Source: Brachyhypopomus gauderio | Taxonomy: Eukaryota; Chordata; Actinopteri; Gymnotiformes; Hypopomidae | Assembly (NCBI RefSeq): GCF_052324685.1 | Contig: NC_135212.1 | Location: 26,599,915 to 26,663,914, forward strand | Reading direction: 5' to 3' | DNA length: 64,000 nt | Part shown: in pieces, positions 1 to 13,328 of the stretch | Layout of the letters: each line of letters begins with the position of its first letter | Numbering within the stretch: the stretch's first letter is position 1 | Notes under the pieces: model-generated | What the model was told of the DNA's origin: nothing | Databases searched by the model: none | Seen by the model: the letters and a program-made list of their open reading frames with translations, nothing else | Program-made: the position numbers and the translations under genes

Positions 1-50
<50 letters not shown>
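1..50. repeat. (CA)n microsatellite at window edge
   Basis: About 25 uninterrupted CA units run from the first base; the true left end lies outside the window. Confidence 0.98.
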
Positions 51-54
<4 letters not shown>

Positions 55-3000
55 CTAACACTCATCCCGTCCTCTGAAATTGTTATTCATTCCTCGTATT
101 AGATCCAAAACTACATGGTTCTGTTTCTTTCATTGCACATGTAGGACTTAGCGGACATAATCTGCTCTTGCTGTTGCTATGAAACAGACAACTGGACAAT
201 ATACAGACATTTTCACAATCGTCAAGGTTGTGCACAAGGTTGTGTGTCATTTCAATTGTGAGTTGGTCAGTGTCCCAGTTAATGAGCCCTGCTATGGAAA
301 TACAATGAAATGGATAATGTGACATAGCCCTCAAAATAAAGCCCAGTGCATGTTGTTCAAAGAACAATTCCAAAAGCACTTTCTTGTGAACAAAAAGTTG
401 AACAGTTTGGATGATAGTGGCTAAGCGACATACTAATTCAAAGATTTAAAAGTGAAGAGCTTTTTCTTGATTTGGAGTGATATTTATTACATTTAGCTAG
501 GGTGTGTTCTGAAAATCTTTGAATGGTCTTAGCTGCTTTTTTCTGCAGAGAGGCGTATGACTTGTTCCTTGAGGCTGGGCCTCTTCTCTCTGGGAGCAGA
601 GCTCCACACCTTGGCGTGCACTGCGTCATATGATGCCAGTTTGCTCTGATGCATCACTGGGACCCCCTCTAAGCAGGAAATGCTCACAGACTCTTTTCCC
701 ACCCTGGCCTTCCTCTGTGGAGAGCAGGCAGAAGAGGCCAACTTCCATTACCATTCCGAGCAGTTCCTCAATTTATGATTTCCAACCACCACATGGATAT
801 AGGTTTCCACTGACAACATGGATATGCTTTGCGTTTCAGTGCTGTGGAACCTGCGTTGCTATCATGTCATGGCTTGCTAAGGCTTATTGTAGGAGATGGG
901 ATGCATACCAGAATAAGAAAATCACACCAGACTTTGTGGAAGGAGTTTTCTACACACCACATAAGCTGTAACTCCTGAACTTCCCTAATCCCCTTCAAGT
1001 TCAACCTGCATTTTTCTATAGTTGTCTCCTCTAGCTGGTTTAAAAATAGCTCAGCCAAGCTGAAGGGGAAAACCGTTTTAGGGACTGAAAACAATCATTG
1101 CTCAACAGTATCTTCTATTGTTTTTAACTGCTTGGGAATTCTTAATTGCTTTTTCCAAGTCACCCCTTCACAGGAAAGCCCCCCTTTGGCAGAGGAGAAG
1201 GGACACGGGATGGTGTGAATACAGAACGCATGTGCAGTGAACCCCGGCTCTCCTCAAATCACATTGACCCGAATTACTGTAAACGTGTGCGCAGGTCTGT
1301 CTCTCCCTTCACTCTCTTGACCCTTTCCAATCTTGTTGGTCCTCTAGTGTTTCTATGGCTACTTTCATCACAGCCGGTTTTTCTTCTTATGTGACACAGC
1401 TGTGTTGTCTGTGTGGCAGTGTGAACAACAACAAAAACATAATCTGACCTATTTGGTTCCGATGTGGGACACTTTTATACGTGGCAATGAAATCCGATGC
1501 ATACCTGATACGTGCTAATGCAGTCTAAACACTCAGATCGGAATTCATAGGACTCTTATGTCAATCCAACTTGACATTCATTATGTATGATAAAAAAAAT
1601 GAAAGATAACTCTGAGAGAGGATAAAAGTGAGAGGCTAGTGGGTTAACAAACCTCCTAACAGAATTAGAAGTCACTTCTAAGAGATTTAGGGTGAGTGTG
1701 TCAGTGAAACATTGTTCTTTTGCTTATCTGTTTAGGAGTGTGATCTGTTCAGACTAAAGAATATAGGTCACATTAAATATTGTGAGCAGCCTATTACCTG
1801 CTGTAGCCTTATGTCTAGTAATGAGCTGCCATTTATAATCTCGCAGAGGCCCGAGAGAACGGCATTAATGACATCGTTACACGACGGCACTTCCAGCTAG
1901 TGTCCTGTCCGCCACTCAATGCTGAGCCGGCGTTGGGAAACAGCAGTCCAGCTCAGCCTGACCGTGCACACACGCCGGTCCTCTGCAGCGCTCGAGAGAC
2001 AGAAACATCAAATTGATGGTGGTTTCTCTGGTATCCTCGCTGAGGCATAGATTTCCGTGATACTTAATCTTGTCTGTTCATACCTCTCAGTTATCATTAG
2101 TGCACAACTCTGACAAGAGCCAGGCACTGAAATTTGTGATGGAAGTATTGCATGATGGGAACATCACTACTGTTTTTTTTTTCTTTTGTTCAATGCCCAA
2201 AGAAAACATAAACTAAAAATATTTAATATTTCACCAAAACATTATTTTAAATACTTTATAAAAAGATTCAGGTTTCTCAAAGACGACGCATGCATGAACT
2301 TGACAGTCAGCCAGTAGGTAAACTTTTCAAAATGTGGTAAAAGTAATGGATTGGTGTTTTCAAATATGTTCATAAAGTCACTATGTTTGCAGATTTTAAA
2401 GAGAGCCTTAGAATGTTGCAGTGGTTTTCTCTTAATTGATCTATTAACTACTGCAGAACACGTTTTAAATTAATCTAACTAATAAACGAATGTTACTTTA
2501 GGTGTTTTTTAAAGGTCCCATTTGTATAAAAGAAATATATACAATGGGAGGAGGATACTTTTAAAAGCAATTTTATTGAAACAGAAATAAATGAGTATCA
2601 GTTTTGTGGTAAAACTTTTTTTTATGGAATAACATCATAATTTGTGTGGCACAAGATGGCTTATTTCTTTAGATAGATTATATCTCTAGGTCTACACACA
2701 TTTAATTAATTAATTTATTTATTTATTTTTACATACACGCTGTGCTCTTGCCACTTTGTGTCACACATGCGGCCTGGTAAGATTTAATTAAGCATAATTT
2801 CACAAGCGATATAGTAACAAAACCACGTACGTTTAATATTTGTTAATGCATTTAACGTTGTCTTGGCTTTATATTTCAAGTTTAACAGCTTTAGCACGTA
2901 TGCTGTGGATTTGTACAAATTTATTTGACAAGCTTTACGTTTATATTTTAAATGATATTATTCTGTTTCAACAAATCTTTAAACAAAGATTATTCTCTCT

Positions 3001-4380
3001 CAAAACGCAGTTGTTTACTACTAATATTCTGGGAGTTGCTAAATCCTCACCACTCCTGTCCTTCAGAGTACGTGCAGATCTGTAAAATGCTTCGTTATTA
3101 AACTCCCATACAGAATTTATTTTAGATGGGTCTTTAAATTTACTTTAGACACGTGAAAAATGTCAAAAACATATTTATAAATATATCAAGACTATATAGA
3201 TTACCTTCATTTAATTTCATACATATATTCAACGTCATTGAGTTTTAAAACAAAAAACTACTTTTCCAAAACCACGTAGACAACAAATAGATACACCACC
3301 ACTGTATATACAATTTATAAATATTTTCCACACGTTTAATGTTTTACTATTGTCTAACTGAAAACAATCCATGATGAGTTTAAGATCTTTGAAACGTTTC
3401 TGTCAAAGTGATGGCGACACACCTTCAGCAATGGCCAACACTGCAAGAACAGGATCAAGTGGAAAAAAAGATCAAAGTATTAACCTCAGAATGGAGAGAG
3501 ATTTGGTTAACCGATCCCTAACTTGGTCGAAAATGGAAAAACCATGAGACAAATTAAAAGGTAAAAGACGTGCCAGTCATGATTTTAGACATTTTCTGTG
3601 AATAATCCTATCAAAGTAAAATACATGGACTAGAGTTTGTTTATTATCAATGCAACGTTTTCTCGTTTATTTGTATTTATTAAACTAAGTAGTTAAAACA
3701 ATTTAGACAATTGTAAAATAACCACTAACCAAACTTAGATGTTTTAACATAAATGTATAGGAATACTCTATGGATTGTTATACGAAACGCATACAGCAAG
3801 ATGTGCATACGTAGTCTAGTGACAAAACATGAAACATTAAAACACATAGCATGGGACAGGTAGGCTTGTACTATGTTAAACGTTATTAAACTAAATACTT
3901 GGGAAGCACCGTAAACCGGGGACTGGCAGTAAAGTGGGTTTGGGAGTCTGTCCCACAAGGACAAATCCCGGCGTGCGTATCAGAGGGACACGAGGTCATC
4001 TTTGCTCTTGAGTCTGCGTTTATGTTTTAGCGTAACATCGAAATGATCAATGACCCTGTCACTCACTTAAGACCACCCCGAAGAGTTCTCAGCTTCTCTG
4101 ACTATTTTTATATCGTACGTTCTAAAACACATCCGAACACAAATATGTCCGTGAGAGCGAAAAAAAAGGTCATTAGCAAAAAGAATTGCCTGAAATGATC
4201 AATTCTAGTGTAAAAAATGAAAGACCATTCCACAAAAACGATCTTTCAATCTTCAATCTTTTGGCTCATAAGTTAATACCAATTCAATACTTTATATACC
4301 TATATAATTTACGCAGTTTTAAAAGATACAATACATACTAGGTTGTTATTATACTCGCACTATACTAAAGTATTCAATAT
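51..4380. other. Non-coding region far upstream of foxf1
   Basis: No open frame here resembles a known protein and none has convincing splice sites. The DNA is mostly AT-rich. A less AT-rich patch at about 1830-2000 contains CTCGCAGAGGC and CGCTCGAGAGAC and could be a conserved non-coding element, but this cannot be shown from one sequence. A GLI-like motif at 4071-4079 is listed separately. In mammals the interval upstream of FOXF1 holds long-range enhancers and the lncRNA FENDRR. Equivalent elements may lie here, but I cannot identify them. Confidence 0.6.
4071..4079 (+). promoter_or_regulatory. GLI-like site upstream of foxf1
   Basis: GACCACCCC matches the GLI consensus GACCACCCA at 8 of 9 positions and lies about 5 kb upstream of the foxf1 start. 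Hedgehog control of Foxf1 is established in vertebrates, so the site is plausible, but a 9-mer of this quality also occurs by chance. Confidence 0.25.
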
Positions 4381-4394
4381 GAATATAAATGTGT

Positions 4395-4437
4395 TGACGT
4401 CATGAAAAGACCCACGAGAGCACGAGGCTATAAAAAA
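4395..4437 (+). promoter_or_regulatory. CRE plus TATA box: candidate core promoter
   Basis: A perfect palindromic CRE (TGACGTCA, 4395-4402) is followed by a TATA box (TATAAAAAA, 4429-4437). Initiation would be expected near 4460 on the + strand. CCAAT boxes occur further on at about 4519 and 4626. No long open frame follows, so any transcript would probably be non-coding or the 5' end of a spliced RNA. It could be a fish counterpart of the lncRNA found beside mammalian FOXF1, but FENDRR runs divergently and no homology is visible. Confidence 0.35.
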
Positions 4438-5974
4438 TGAAGACGCATTCTAAATGAGATACAGTGCAGAATTTGCCGCTCCGTTCTTCATTGTTTCTGT
4501 GCCAAACTGCTTTGAAAGTCCAATAGCAAGTTCTCGCCAAGTAAATTAAAAAGTCATCCAGGGTGATTCGCGAGCTGTTGATTGCACAAATGGGTGGGGC
4601 CCACAGTTCAAATCAATCCAGCCGCCCAATGAGCGCAATCAGCGTTCTGCACGTAACCCCATCCTTTTTCATTCACATAAACACCCCTTGAACGAAAATA
4701 TACACGGCCACCTACTATGCGAGTGAAAGTGATGAGGATGTAGTCACTCCAGCCTCATACTGATTTCAATTAAATGGCAATGCAGATTCAAAACCCTGAG
4801 TGAAAAGTACTTCGGTAATGTAGGTTATTAAGAAAAACGTCTGAGAAAATAACGCATTTTTCGGTACCGTGAGTAATGTGGAGGCTAAAACAACTCGACT
4901 CAAGATAGCTCAGTGTACATTGTTTTTCAGTCAGACTAATATTGCACGAAGACGTCATCCAATAATTCATTATTTAAATGACCTAGATAGATATACTTTG
5001 ATTTATCGACGTAATTGCATGTAGGCTATGTCTAGTCATTGCCTTTAAAAGTGAGAACCTAAATGAACTCAAATGAACCCCATGGGATCTTCTATACAGA
5101 GGCATCAACAGCTTGTTTATCAACAGCAAGTTGATTTCATAGCAGGAAAAATGTTTTTGTTTTTTTGGCAGATCATACTGTAAATACTCCAAACTTAAAC
5201 TCGGTTGCGCTGGGTGCGTATCTTGTGTAGAGTGTAGAGTATCTTGTGTAAATTGAACAGATTAGTCTAAGACAAGACAAAAATGTGAATAAAATATTCT
5301 AAATTAAAATATCTTAAGTTACGATTGTTTCAGCAGTTTTTAAAAGCTTCACCACCACGTTAAACAAAAATGATCTTGTGGACTTGCATGTAGCCTACAT
5401 ACAGACTACATGCTTGATTGATAAGTCTGTCAAGGGACTTTTCAAACATTTCTTTTGCACCCTTTTGGTGACCCTCTCGTACTCCGATTCTAGTGCACGA
5501 GTGACCTCTCCGCTTAGTGAAGATGCAGTTTCAATATGTATTGTATTTAATTTAATGTAACCTATACCTCATTAAGGTCATAATGACAAAAGTGGGTTTC
5601 AATAACAGTTTCTTCAGTGTAAAAAGTTTATGTAGTTCGTTTGGTAATGTGACGTAATAGTAAACCTGCACGTGTTACACCCCATATAATTCTGACTGTG
5701 TATTCTAATACTACCTTCAGGGTAGACAATAAGGCTCAATTCGACCTATATCGACCTATAGCTAATGAACGCTGATTCTGAACGATGCCTCAGTACTTAA
5801 GTTATGAGATGCATGTATTCCCCTTCATGTTGCAGTGCTCTTACACGCCTGGTGCTTTGATTTCTTTTGGTGCTGTATCTGGCCTGCCTCCACCGGATAT
5901 ACGACATCATCTCCTTTTAATTCAACCTGCCTTAGCTCACGGGTAATATGAACAACATTTAAACAAGATATTGG

Positions 5975-6043
<69 letters not shown>

Positions 6044-8690
6044 TTTGATGCAGTTGGAGTGTATCAGACGTAAAAAATTTTACATTTGTTATGTCCAAGT
6101 GAACAGATTAAAAAACACTGTTAAAAGACAAGACCTGTTAATAATTGTGAGGTCATGCAATATGACAATTCTGTAATCTTTCCTTTAATATATTGCTTAA
6201 AATTCTATATTACTGATCCTTTTTCCAAGCAAAAGGTGCGTTTAAAGGTGCGTACGATAATTTCATAAAACGTAGCATATTTAAATTATTTTTCTTTCAA
6301 TATTAGTTCAATCTTAATGTACAAAAAGAGTAATCAATATTGTTTATGCTCTTTGTCATGCTGGAGAATCACATTGTTGCAAAGATTGTTGCACAATCAC
6401 ATTGTTGTGATTAACCCCTTTTGTAAAATGATAAGGACATTGTCGCTGATATTTCGCGCCTTACGTGCAGCTAATACGTTGTTCAACAAGTATGCAACAT
6501 AACGGTGTAAACATAACCAAGGGGTGATCATTCTGTCAGATATGTAACTGGTGAACGTCATGGAAAGGGTTCACCCACGGGAGTAAAGTAGACCCAAGTT
6601 CCAGACTCAGAACACTACTTGTGCTTTTTAGCACAATGCATAAATTCACATCCTAAACGTCAAACAATAAACCAAACGTTGCATTTAGGTACGGCTAAAA
6701 GAGACACTGAATAAATCTGTGAATATTAAAACTTAAAACTTGATCAAAATAGTCATCGATATTCTTTCTCTCTGCAATCACGGAACAATTTTAGTTGCAA
6801 ACATTTGAGGATCCGTTATCCTTGGACATAAGATTTGAGAAAGCATTTCAAAGGTTAAAAGAGCGGAACACCGGTATGGGAATGAGCTCGAGAGTGCTGA
6901 AATGAAGGCTACTATTGGAATGAAGTCATCAACGTTAATTAAATGCATGGGGAAAGAAACGAGTGGCGCGCGCCTCTCCTTTTGGCATGTTGGGTGGTCC
7001 GTTATGCTGATAAATGTATGGGCCTCTTCCGAGCGAATGCCCTATGTAGATGTAAGTCCGGCTAAAACAATACTTTCCCATGTGCAACTATACACGTAGT
7101 TACTTGAATTTCAGACTCAGTCACAACCACAGATACTTTACGCTTACCTAAGCCAGCATCTCGCTTACAACTGAGAGTTGTATATTTGCGTTTAACCTTC
7201 CCGTGTCACGCAAATTGCGAAAAAACCTTCTCAAACATGTATTACTCGAAATCAAACATAATTAGTAGTGTTGCGCACTGTAACATATTAAATACAACTC
7301 TGTACACTGCTATATTGCCATATATGCTATAATATTAATATTTTACCATTATCTTATTGTTAGGAGTGAATAGACATCTGACATAATTCCAGACAGAATC
7401 TGAAAGCAAGAAAAAGCATTCTGACGAAATTTATGCCGCTTTCAAACGGTGAACCCTGAAGAAAAAGAGAAACAAGCCACCAAGCTACTGCTCTCCGACA
7501 GCCGAACTGTCTGGCAGACACCAGACGGTCTCGCGCACTCTCTGTTGGGCAATGGACTGTTTTAAAACCGCAGTTATTACAGCCCCAAATATTCTCACAT
7601 ATGTTGTTCGGAACTGGTCTTCTATCTGCCTGCAAAGATTAACATTATCAGTTACTGCAAAATACTACCTTTTTCTTTACCTGATACACGTGTACTCGCT
7701 GATCTGAGTATATGTAATATACCTGTTAAACATACATATCGATGACATTATTATAAGCTCCGATCATTTTGCCGGTTGGTTATTTTAACTACAATCTGTA
7801 ATGGTTTATAGTGCATCAGCATATTTGCAGAGCTCGAAATGCAATCGAATTACCTTTTAGGGCTAGAGAACTCCAAGCATGAAAGTAACTCAGACTCTGC
7901 ATGACAGTAATCGAATACACTCGATTGTGAACCGCTGTCCGAATTCAGGTGACAAGTAAAACTGACATGCCTTCACTCACCGATGACCGATGAACGAAAA
8001 TACAGCCTTCGTGCGAGTTTATATAACCAAGGTCCGATACGGAGGTTATGCCGAGTCTCGGTTCAAGAAGACGTCTTCATGACTGAAAACTACACGAAAA
8101 GCTCTATACATTTAGGCTAACGTTTCAAAAATAATTTGCTCTGCATAAAACCGACACATTGTATCAGAATGGGTATTAGCAGCTCTAGTGAGGCTTTTGG
8201 TTGATTTTTTATTTAAAGAAGGCCAGGGAAAATGTTTACATTTTGCAGTATAAACATCCTGCCCATGTTCCTGTCTGTCTTAAAAAGAAATCGGGATCCT
8301 ACTCTACAATGGGTTCGGCTAAGTATTTTTTCTTTTTAAAAGTGCATTTCTAAGATTGCATTTGATGGATATTTTTTGTTGTTTATCTCCTAACGTGCGT
8401 ACCGTGTAGCATTTTCCACGTGAGGTTCTATACTGCCTGCGCACCAAACCTGTGGATTATAGCATTACGGAACATAATACTAATTTAAAGCAACCAATCA
8501 AATTAAGTAAAAACATAATAATAATAATTCTAAAGTATTGTTACTCTCTGTGTTATTTTTTAAGCCTAATAAAATCACAAACAATAAACTGGACGGCTAA
8601 TCGCTGTAAACTTCTTGTGAACTCTGTGACATGCTATAAGCTATGACTTCAGGCAATTAGATATATTTTAGCTTCTAACAGTAATTTTTT
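4438..8690. other. Non-coding region upstream of foxf1
   Basis: This is AT-rich DNA without a supported gene. Short open frames here (for example 6902-7099 and 7360-7635) show no recognisable domain or splice context. A second TATA-like string (TTTATATAAC) occurs near 8019. The only clear repeat is the CA run at 5978-6040. Confidence 0.6.
5978..6040. repeat. (CA)n microsatellite
   Basis: About 31 pure CA units; the poly-Val-Cys open frame on the opposite strand is an artefact of this run. Confidence 0.98.
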
Positions 8691-8699
8691 TACGTAGAG

Positions 8700-9103
8700 A
8701 GAGCAGCTGCCAAACGTTGGTCGCAGCCCACCCTAGCAGAGCTGAGTGGGAGGGGATTGGGCGGGTCGGTATGCGCTTCTGACGTCCTGACAGTCAAGAG
8801 CTTGAGAGGCGCTGATGGCAACAGATAAGTAAAGGGCGATCTCCTAAGGACGAACGAGAAGAGAAGGACCGAATCCCAAAGAAGCTCCCTTTGGTCTCGT
8901 GCTCTTTTTAATTGTGGACCATCAGGAGTTACGCACGCACGAGAGTGTTTCCACTGTGATCTTTTTACTTGGCGTGTACATTTTTTTGTGTACTGGGTCA
9001 TGATACAAGCGGGCTGATCATAGAACTACGACATTTCCACTCTCTCTAAGACCAGCTTTACAGTGGGGATTTTTAGAAGCGTTCGGTACCGCGCAAAGAC
9101 CCA
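8700..9103 (+). promoter_or_regulatory. foxf1: foxf1 proximal promoter and 5' UTR
   Basis: This GC-richer block lies immediately before the foxf1 start codon. It has adjacent GGGAGGGG, an inverted CCAAT (ATTGG) and a GGGCGGG GC box at about 8748-8764, then a CRE-like TGACGTCC near 8780 and a GATA motif (AGATAAG) near 8822. There is no TATA box at a suitable distance. Transcription probably starts between about 8780 and 8900, inferred from motif positions only. Confidence 0.55.
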
Positions 9104-11187
9104 ATGACGGCCGAGGGACAGCAACCATCAGTGCAGACCCCTGCCCAAAGCAGTCCAATGTCTGCGCCTGAAAAAACACACGGTCAGTCGTCGGTGATGG
9201 AGACTGCTTCCTCTACTACTAAGACCAAGAAGACAAATGCTGGAATTCGTCGTCCCGAAAAACCGCCGTATTCATATATTGCCCTCATAGTAATGGCCAT
9301 ACAAAGTTCGCCTACAAAACGACTGACTCTCAGTGAGATCTATCAATTTCTCCAGAGCCGTTTTCCGTTTTTCAGGGGCTCCTACCAAGGCTGGAAAAAC
9401 TCCGTGCGTCACAACTTGTCTTTGAACGAGTGTTTCATTAAGCTGCCCAAGGGTCTGGGGAGACCCGGAAAGGGGCATTACTGGACCATCGACCCCGCCA
9501 GTGAGTTCATGTTCGAGGAGGGTTCTTTTCGCAGGAGACCGCGAGGATTCAGGCGTAAATGTCAGGCACTAAAGCCTTCAATGTACAGTATGATGAACGG
9601 ACTTGGATTCAATCATCTGCCCGAGTCCTATAACTTCCAGGGGAGCGGCGGAGGACTATCCTGTCCTCCAAACAGTTTATCTTTAGAGAGCGGTATTGGA
9701 ATGATGAATGGACATTTAGCCAGCAACATGGACGGAATGGGATTGGCAGGACATTCCATGTCGCATCTGTCAGGAAACAGTGGACATTCCTACATGGGGA
9801 ACTGTACAGGCTCCTCGGGTAGCGAGTACCCCCACCATGATAACTCCGCGTCACCGCTCCTGACCAGCGGCGGAGTAATGGAACCACATCCCGTTTACTC
9901 AAGCACAGCATCGGCATGGGCTCCTGCGCCTTCAGCCTCTCTTAATAACGGAGCATCTTACATCAAACAGCAACCTTTATCTCCATGCAACCCTGGAGCA
10001 AATCCTTTGCAACCCAGCTTACCAACACACTCGCTGGACCAGTCATATCTACATCAGAATGGACACAGCACTACCGACCTACAAGGTACCTGTTTTTAAA
10101 TAACTTATTAAGTTATTCACTAAACCTGCTATCTAAATTAGCGCTCATTCTGTGACAACCAGCATTTTCTAGTGCCCAGTTGGCGTAAAACCCAAATTCA
10201 TTTTAAAGTTGTTCTATGAGTAAGAAAAATATTACGCCTATAAGATCAGTAAAGTAGGCTACTTGACCTCCTGTTCTCGTTAAACTGGACAACAGCAAAC
10301 AGTAATCAGGGCTTTAACTTTGATTGTTTTCTTTATAAATTCCGTGAGACGGTTTGTGACGGCAGGCAGAGGATGTCTCTTCTGGGACTCGTGTTTAAAA
10401 TGGTGCCAATCTAAAGGCTATAACAACAAGCGCGCGCGGAGCCAGTCAGCGAGCCCCGCGGCATTATGTCCTATGGGATTCGCGTGCGAGCAGTCCACTG
10501 TCAATTAAGAGTTATCTCACCCTGGAGTCAACTCGCCAGAGCTTTACCCCCTAGAAGTGGAAACATGCGAAAAAATCAACTGAACAAAAATAGATGCTGG
10601 TCATTTAATAGTATTTGAACCTCATGCTTTTCACCATAACACTGAACACAGAATATAAGTAAAACAATTTGGTATGTTGCTATTACGCCATGGTCTAACG
10701 TTAGGTGCAAAATAAATCTAACTCGCTGGAAATAAGTTACAGGTTTGTAAAATAAATTATGGCGTTAACATTTGTCCCCAATCATTGAAACATTTAATTA
10801 TAACCGGTTGATGATACAACAACAACAATTTTTATTTTTATTTATTCTCGTTGTTGTTGTCATCATCGCAATTCAAATTTTGTCTAAATATAATTATTTC
10901 CTATAAATCCTAAAATTCGAATGCGATTGTGAGGCCTTTAATCCCCCAAGCATGGTTAAGAAAGTGGCTGAACTATTATAATGACTGTTAGTAATAAAGA
11001 TGGTTTATGTGTTCTCCCTAAAGGTATTCCACGGTACCACTCCCAGTCCCCAAGCATGTGTGACAGGAAGGAATTTGTCTTCTCTTTCAACGCCATGACG
11101 TCGTCAACTATGCATTCTCCTGGAAGCGGTTCTTATTATCATCATCAACAAGTTGCTTATCAGGACATCAAACCGTGCGTGATGTGA
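9104..11187 (+). CDS. foxf1: Forkhead box F1 transcription factor, two exons
   Basis: This is a forkhead transcription factor of lateral plate and visceral mesoderm that acts in the nucleus downstream of Hedgehog. Exon 1 is 9104-10085 and exon 2 is 11024-11187. The donor is G|GTACCT and the acceptor CTAAAG|GT; the junction recreates the Gly of LQGIPRYHS. The joined frame is 381 aa. The start follows CCCA and opens with [14 protein letters not shown], as in other FOXF1 proteins. The forkhead domain spans about residues 50-147 ([18 protein letters not shown]), with recognition helix [13 protein letters not shown]. The C-terminal tail carries [10 protein letters not shown] and ends YQDIKPCVM, the conserved FOXF1 activation tail. 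FOXF2 is less likely because the N-terminal and mid-protein segments follow FOXF1. Retaining the intron would end the protein after QGTCF at 331 aa. An AATAAA at 11198-11203 is only 11 nt past the stop, so the main poly(A) site is probably further downstream. Confidence 0.98.
10810..10867. repeat. Inverted repeat (hairpin) in the foxf1 intron
   Basis: The left arm at 10810-10826 (GATGATACAACAACAAC) is complementary to 10850-10867 (GTTGTTGTTGTCATCATC) apart from one inserted base, with an AT-rich loop of 23 bases. It could fold in RNA or DNA. No function is assigned. Confidence 0.7.
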
Positions 11188-12419
11188 CAGCACTGGTAAT
11201 AAAGAAATGACAATTTAACACTGATTTTATAAGCCACTGAAGCCTTCGGCGGCTGAGGGAAAGAACTCAGGCCTGAAAGGGCACAGTGGGACTGAAGCGG
11301 GTTCGCTAGAAAAAGACACGGAGCTCAAAATCCTGAATTCAGTAGCCGAAAGATGAAGACAAACTCGGTACAAAGACATTACCAGAGAGAGTCGGGTACC
11401 GCTCATTTTGACTGATACTTTCCCAACACAAACACGGTGATGGGTCTAAAATTGATCAGCGCTATTCCAATATGACTGAGTGCAAAAACATATACAGCTA
11501 TAGAGTAAATTACACACAAATTAGACTTAGGTATTGTGCATCTCAACTCCCAACAGCCGCTTGGTACTAACTCTGCTGGCGGATGACTACCACTTGAGAG
11601 TATTTGACTGTCCTCAAAGATACAGCCATAGTACTTACACGTTGTCACTAACGGAACTAGAATTGCTTTTCAGTGAAAATGTATTATGTATTTTTAATAT
11701 TATTTTCATTCAGGACGAGTTGTTGGTTGTCTGAGCACAGTCAATTTAAATTCTGGCTAATTAGCGTAATTCTTAAAATCCATTAGACTATCACGAGTAA
11801 GGAAAATGAAGGCACTTTTAAACGTTAAAGCGCAACTTATTTATTCTGTTTATATTTTGATTGTACAATTATAGCCATAGTATTGATCGCTTTATTGGCA
11901 ATATTTGCCCAGACGCTGTTTTATTCAGTGTAAACAGAACATGAAGGTTAAACGCAAGCACTGTTATTTTGTATGTTTGGTGTTAATGTCTGTATATCCG
12001 TATTGACACGAGTCATTTTCCAGCACTGTAAAATATGGTGTAGTTAATATCTTTTAGTAGGCTTCTCTTCCTGTTTCGATGTCTTTAGACATTAGATTAT
12101 ATACGCACGATTTGTATAAAATTGTATAAAACCAGTAATGGCATGCAGTTTGAATTAAACTGTTCAAAACGTTCATACACATCATATTAACCAAAGTAAC
12201 TCATTCTTTAACGCGATTCAATATAGCAGATTTTAATGCGCGGGTAAAACCGATGGGTTAGGTGAGAACTTTTACTGCTAGTGTACACCAAGTCAAACTT
12301 TTTGTGTTTATAAATCAGAAATTCATCATTTGTAATTACTTTATAATTAGGAATATAATTATTAATGCTAAAGCTTTTAATATTATTACTTTGTTATTAG
12401 TAGTATTAGTCATTGCATT

Positions 12420-12470
12420 CTTCTTCTTCTTCTTATTATTATTATTATTATTAATATTATTATTATTAGG
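12420..12470. repeat. (TTC)n/(TTA)n compound microsatellite
   Basis: Runs of TTC pass into TTA units with one TTAATA interruption; they create low-complexity open frames on both strands. Confidence 0.95.
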
Positions 12471-13235
12471 TAGTGAAGTTGCATGTTTTCTCCGTGATCT
12501 TCTGCATGTTTTTGGTGTGTAAAGATGTCATCAAAGTACGTATAATTAGCTATTATAATTAGACATCTCGAAGTACGAGTTAAGTGCGTCGGATTTCTCA
12601 CAAAACCATTAAGAAAAAGTGTGGTCCGAAATCATACGTTTCACATGCAAAGCGGGGTTTATAGCAGTAATATTTTATTGTATTGTTTTTGTTGCCTACA
12701 ACGTTAAACTTGAATTGGATCCATTTAACTGACCCAATGACCGCAGTCTTATTACGGGACACAGGCGCTCCCTTTCAGCCTTTATGCCCTCGTTTATTTA
12801 ACCAACGATTGCACACATGCACTGCCTTACGAGGCGTACACAACACAGTGCGTCAGCATGCAAATTATAGGCTCACATTCTTTATCACGAACTCTTCCGA
12901 TACTTTATTATGTTTGCGATGTAGTTTCACCTGTATTAATGAGCTTGGACTAAACAGGTAAAATGCAGCCAAACGATTGCGTATTATTAATGTTCTCAGG
13001 TAAATGGCCACCTTATGAGTTTGATGTTTGGAAATAAGCCGGCACAGAAAATGTCAAAACGTCAGCACGGGACGCCAACGTGTCATTTGTGCATGAATGA
13101 GTATTGTGCACCACCTAATGGCTACATGTTAGAGGTGTTGAATAAACAACGTTGTAGTCGTAGTAGTAGCCTAAATATGATATTAGGTTAGTAGTAATAT
13201 TATAGTTAATTATTATACAGTTAATTAGGCTAATT

Positions 13236-13237
<2 letters not shown>

Positions 13238-13294
<57 letters not shown>

Positions 13295-13328
13295 TATTGT
13301 TATTATTAAGAAGAAGAAGAAGAAGAAA
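13238..13328. repeat. (TTA)n then (AAG)n compound microsatellite
   Basis: About 20 TTA/ATT units are followed by about six AAG units. The poly-Asn open frame on the minus strand is produced by this repeat. Confidence 0.97.

Noticed and set aside
7360-7635. 91-aa minus-strand open frame upstream of foxf1
   Set aside because: Not recognised, no promoter or splice support and compositionally like the surrounding non-coding DNA.
9272-9917. Minus-strand open frames opposite foxf1 exon 1
   Set aside because: They are shadows of the conserved forkhead coding sequence in the antisense frames.
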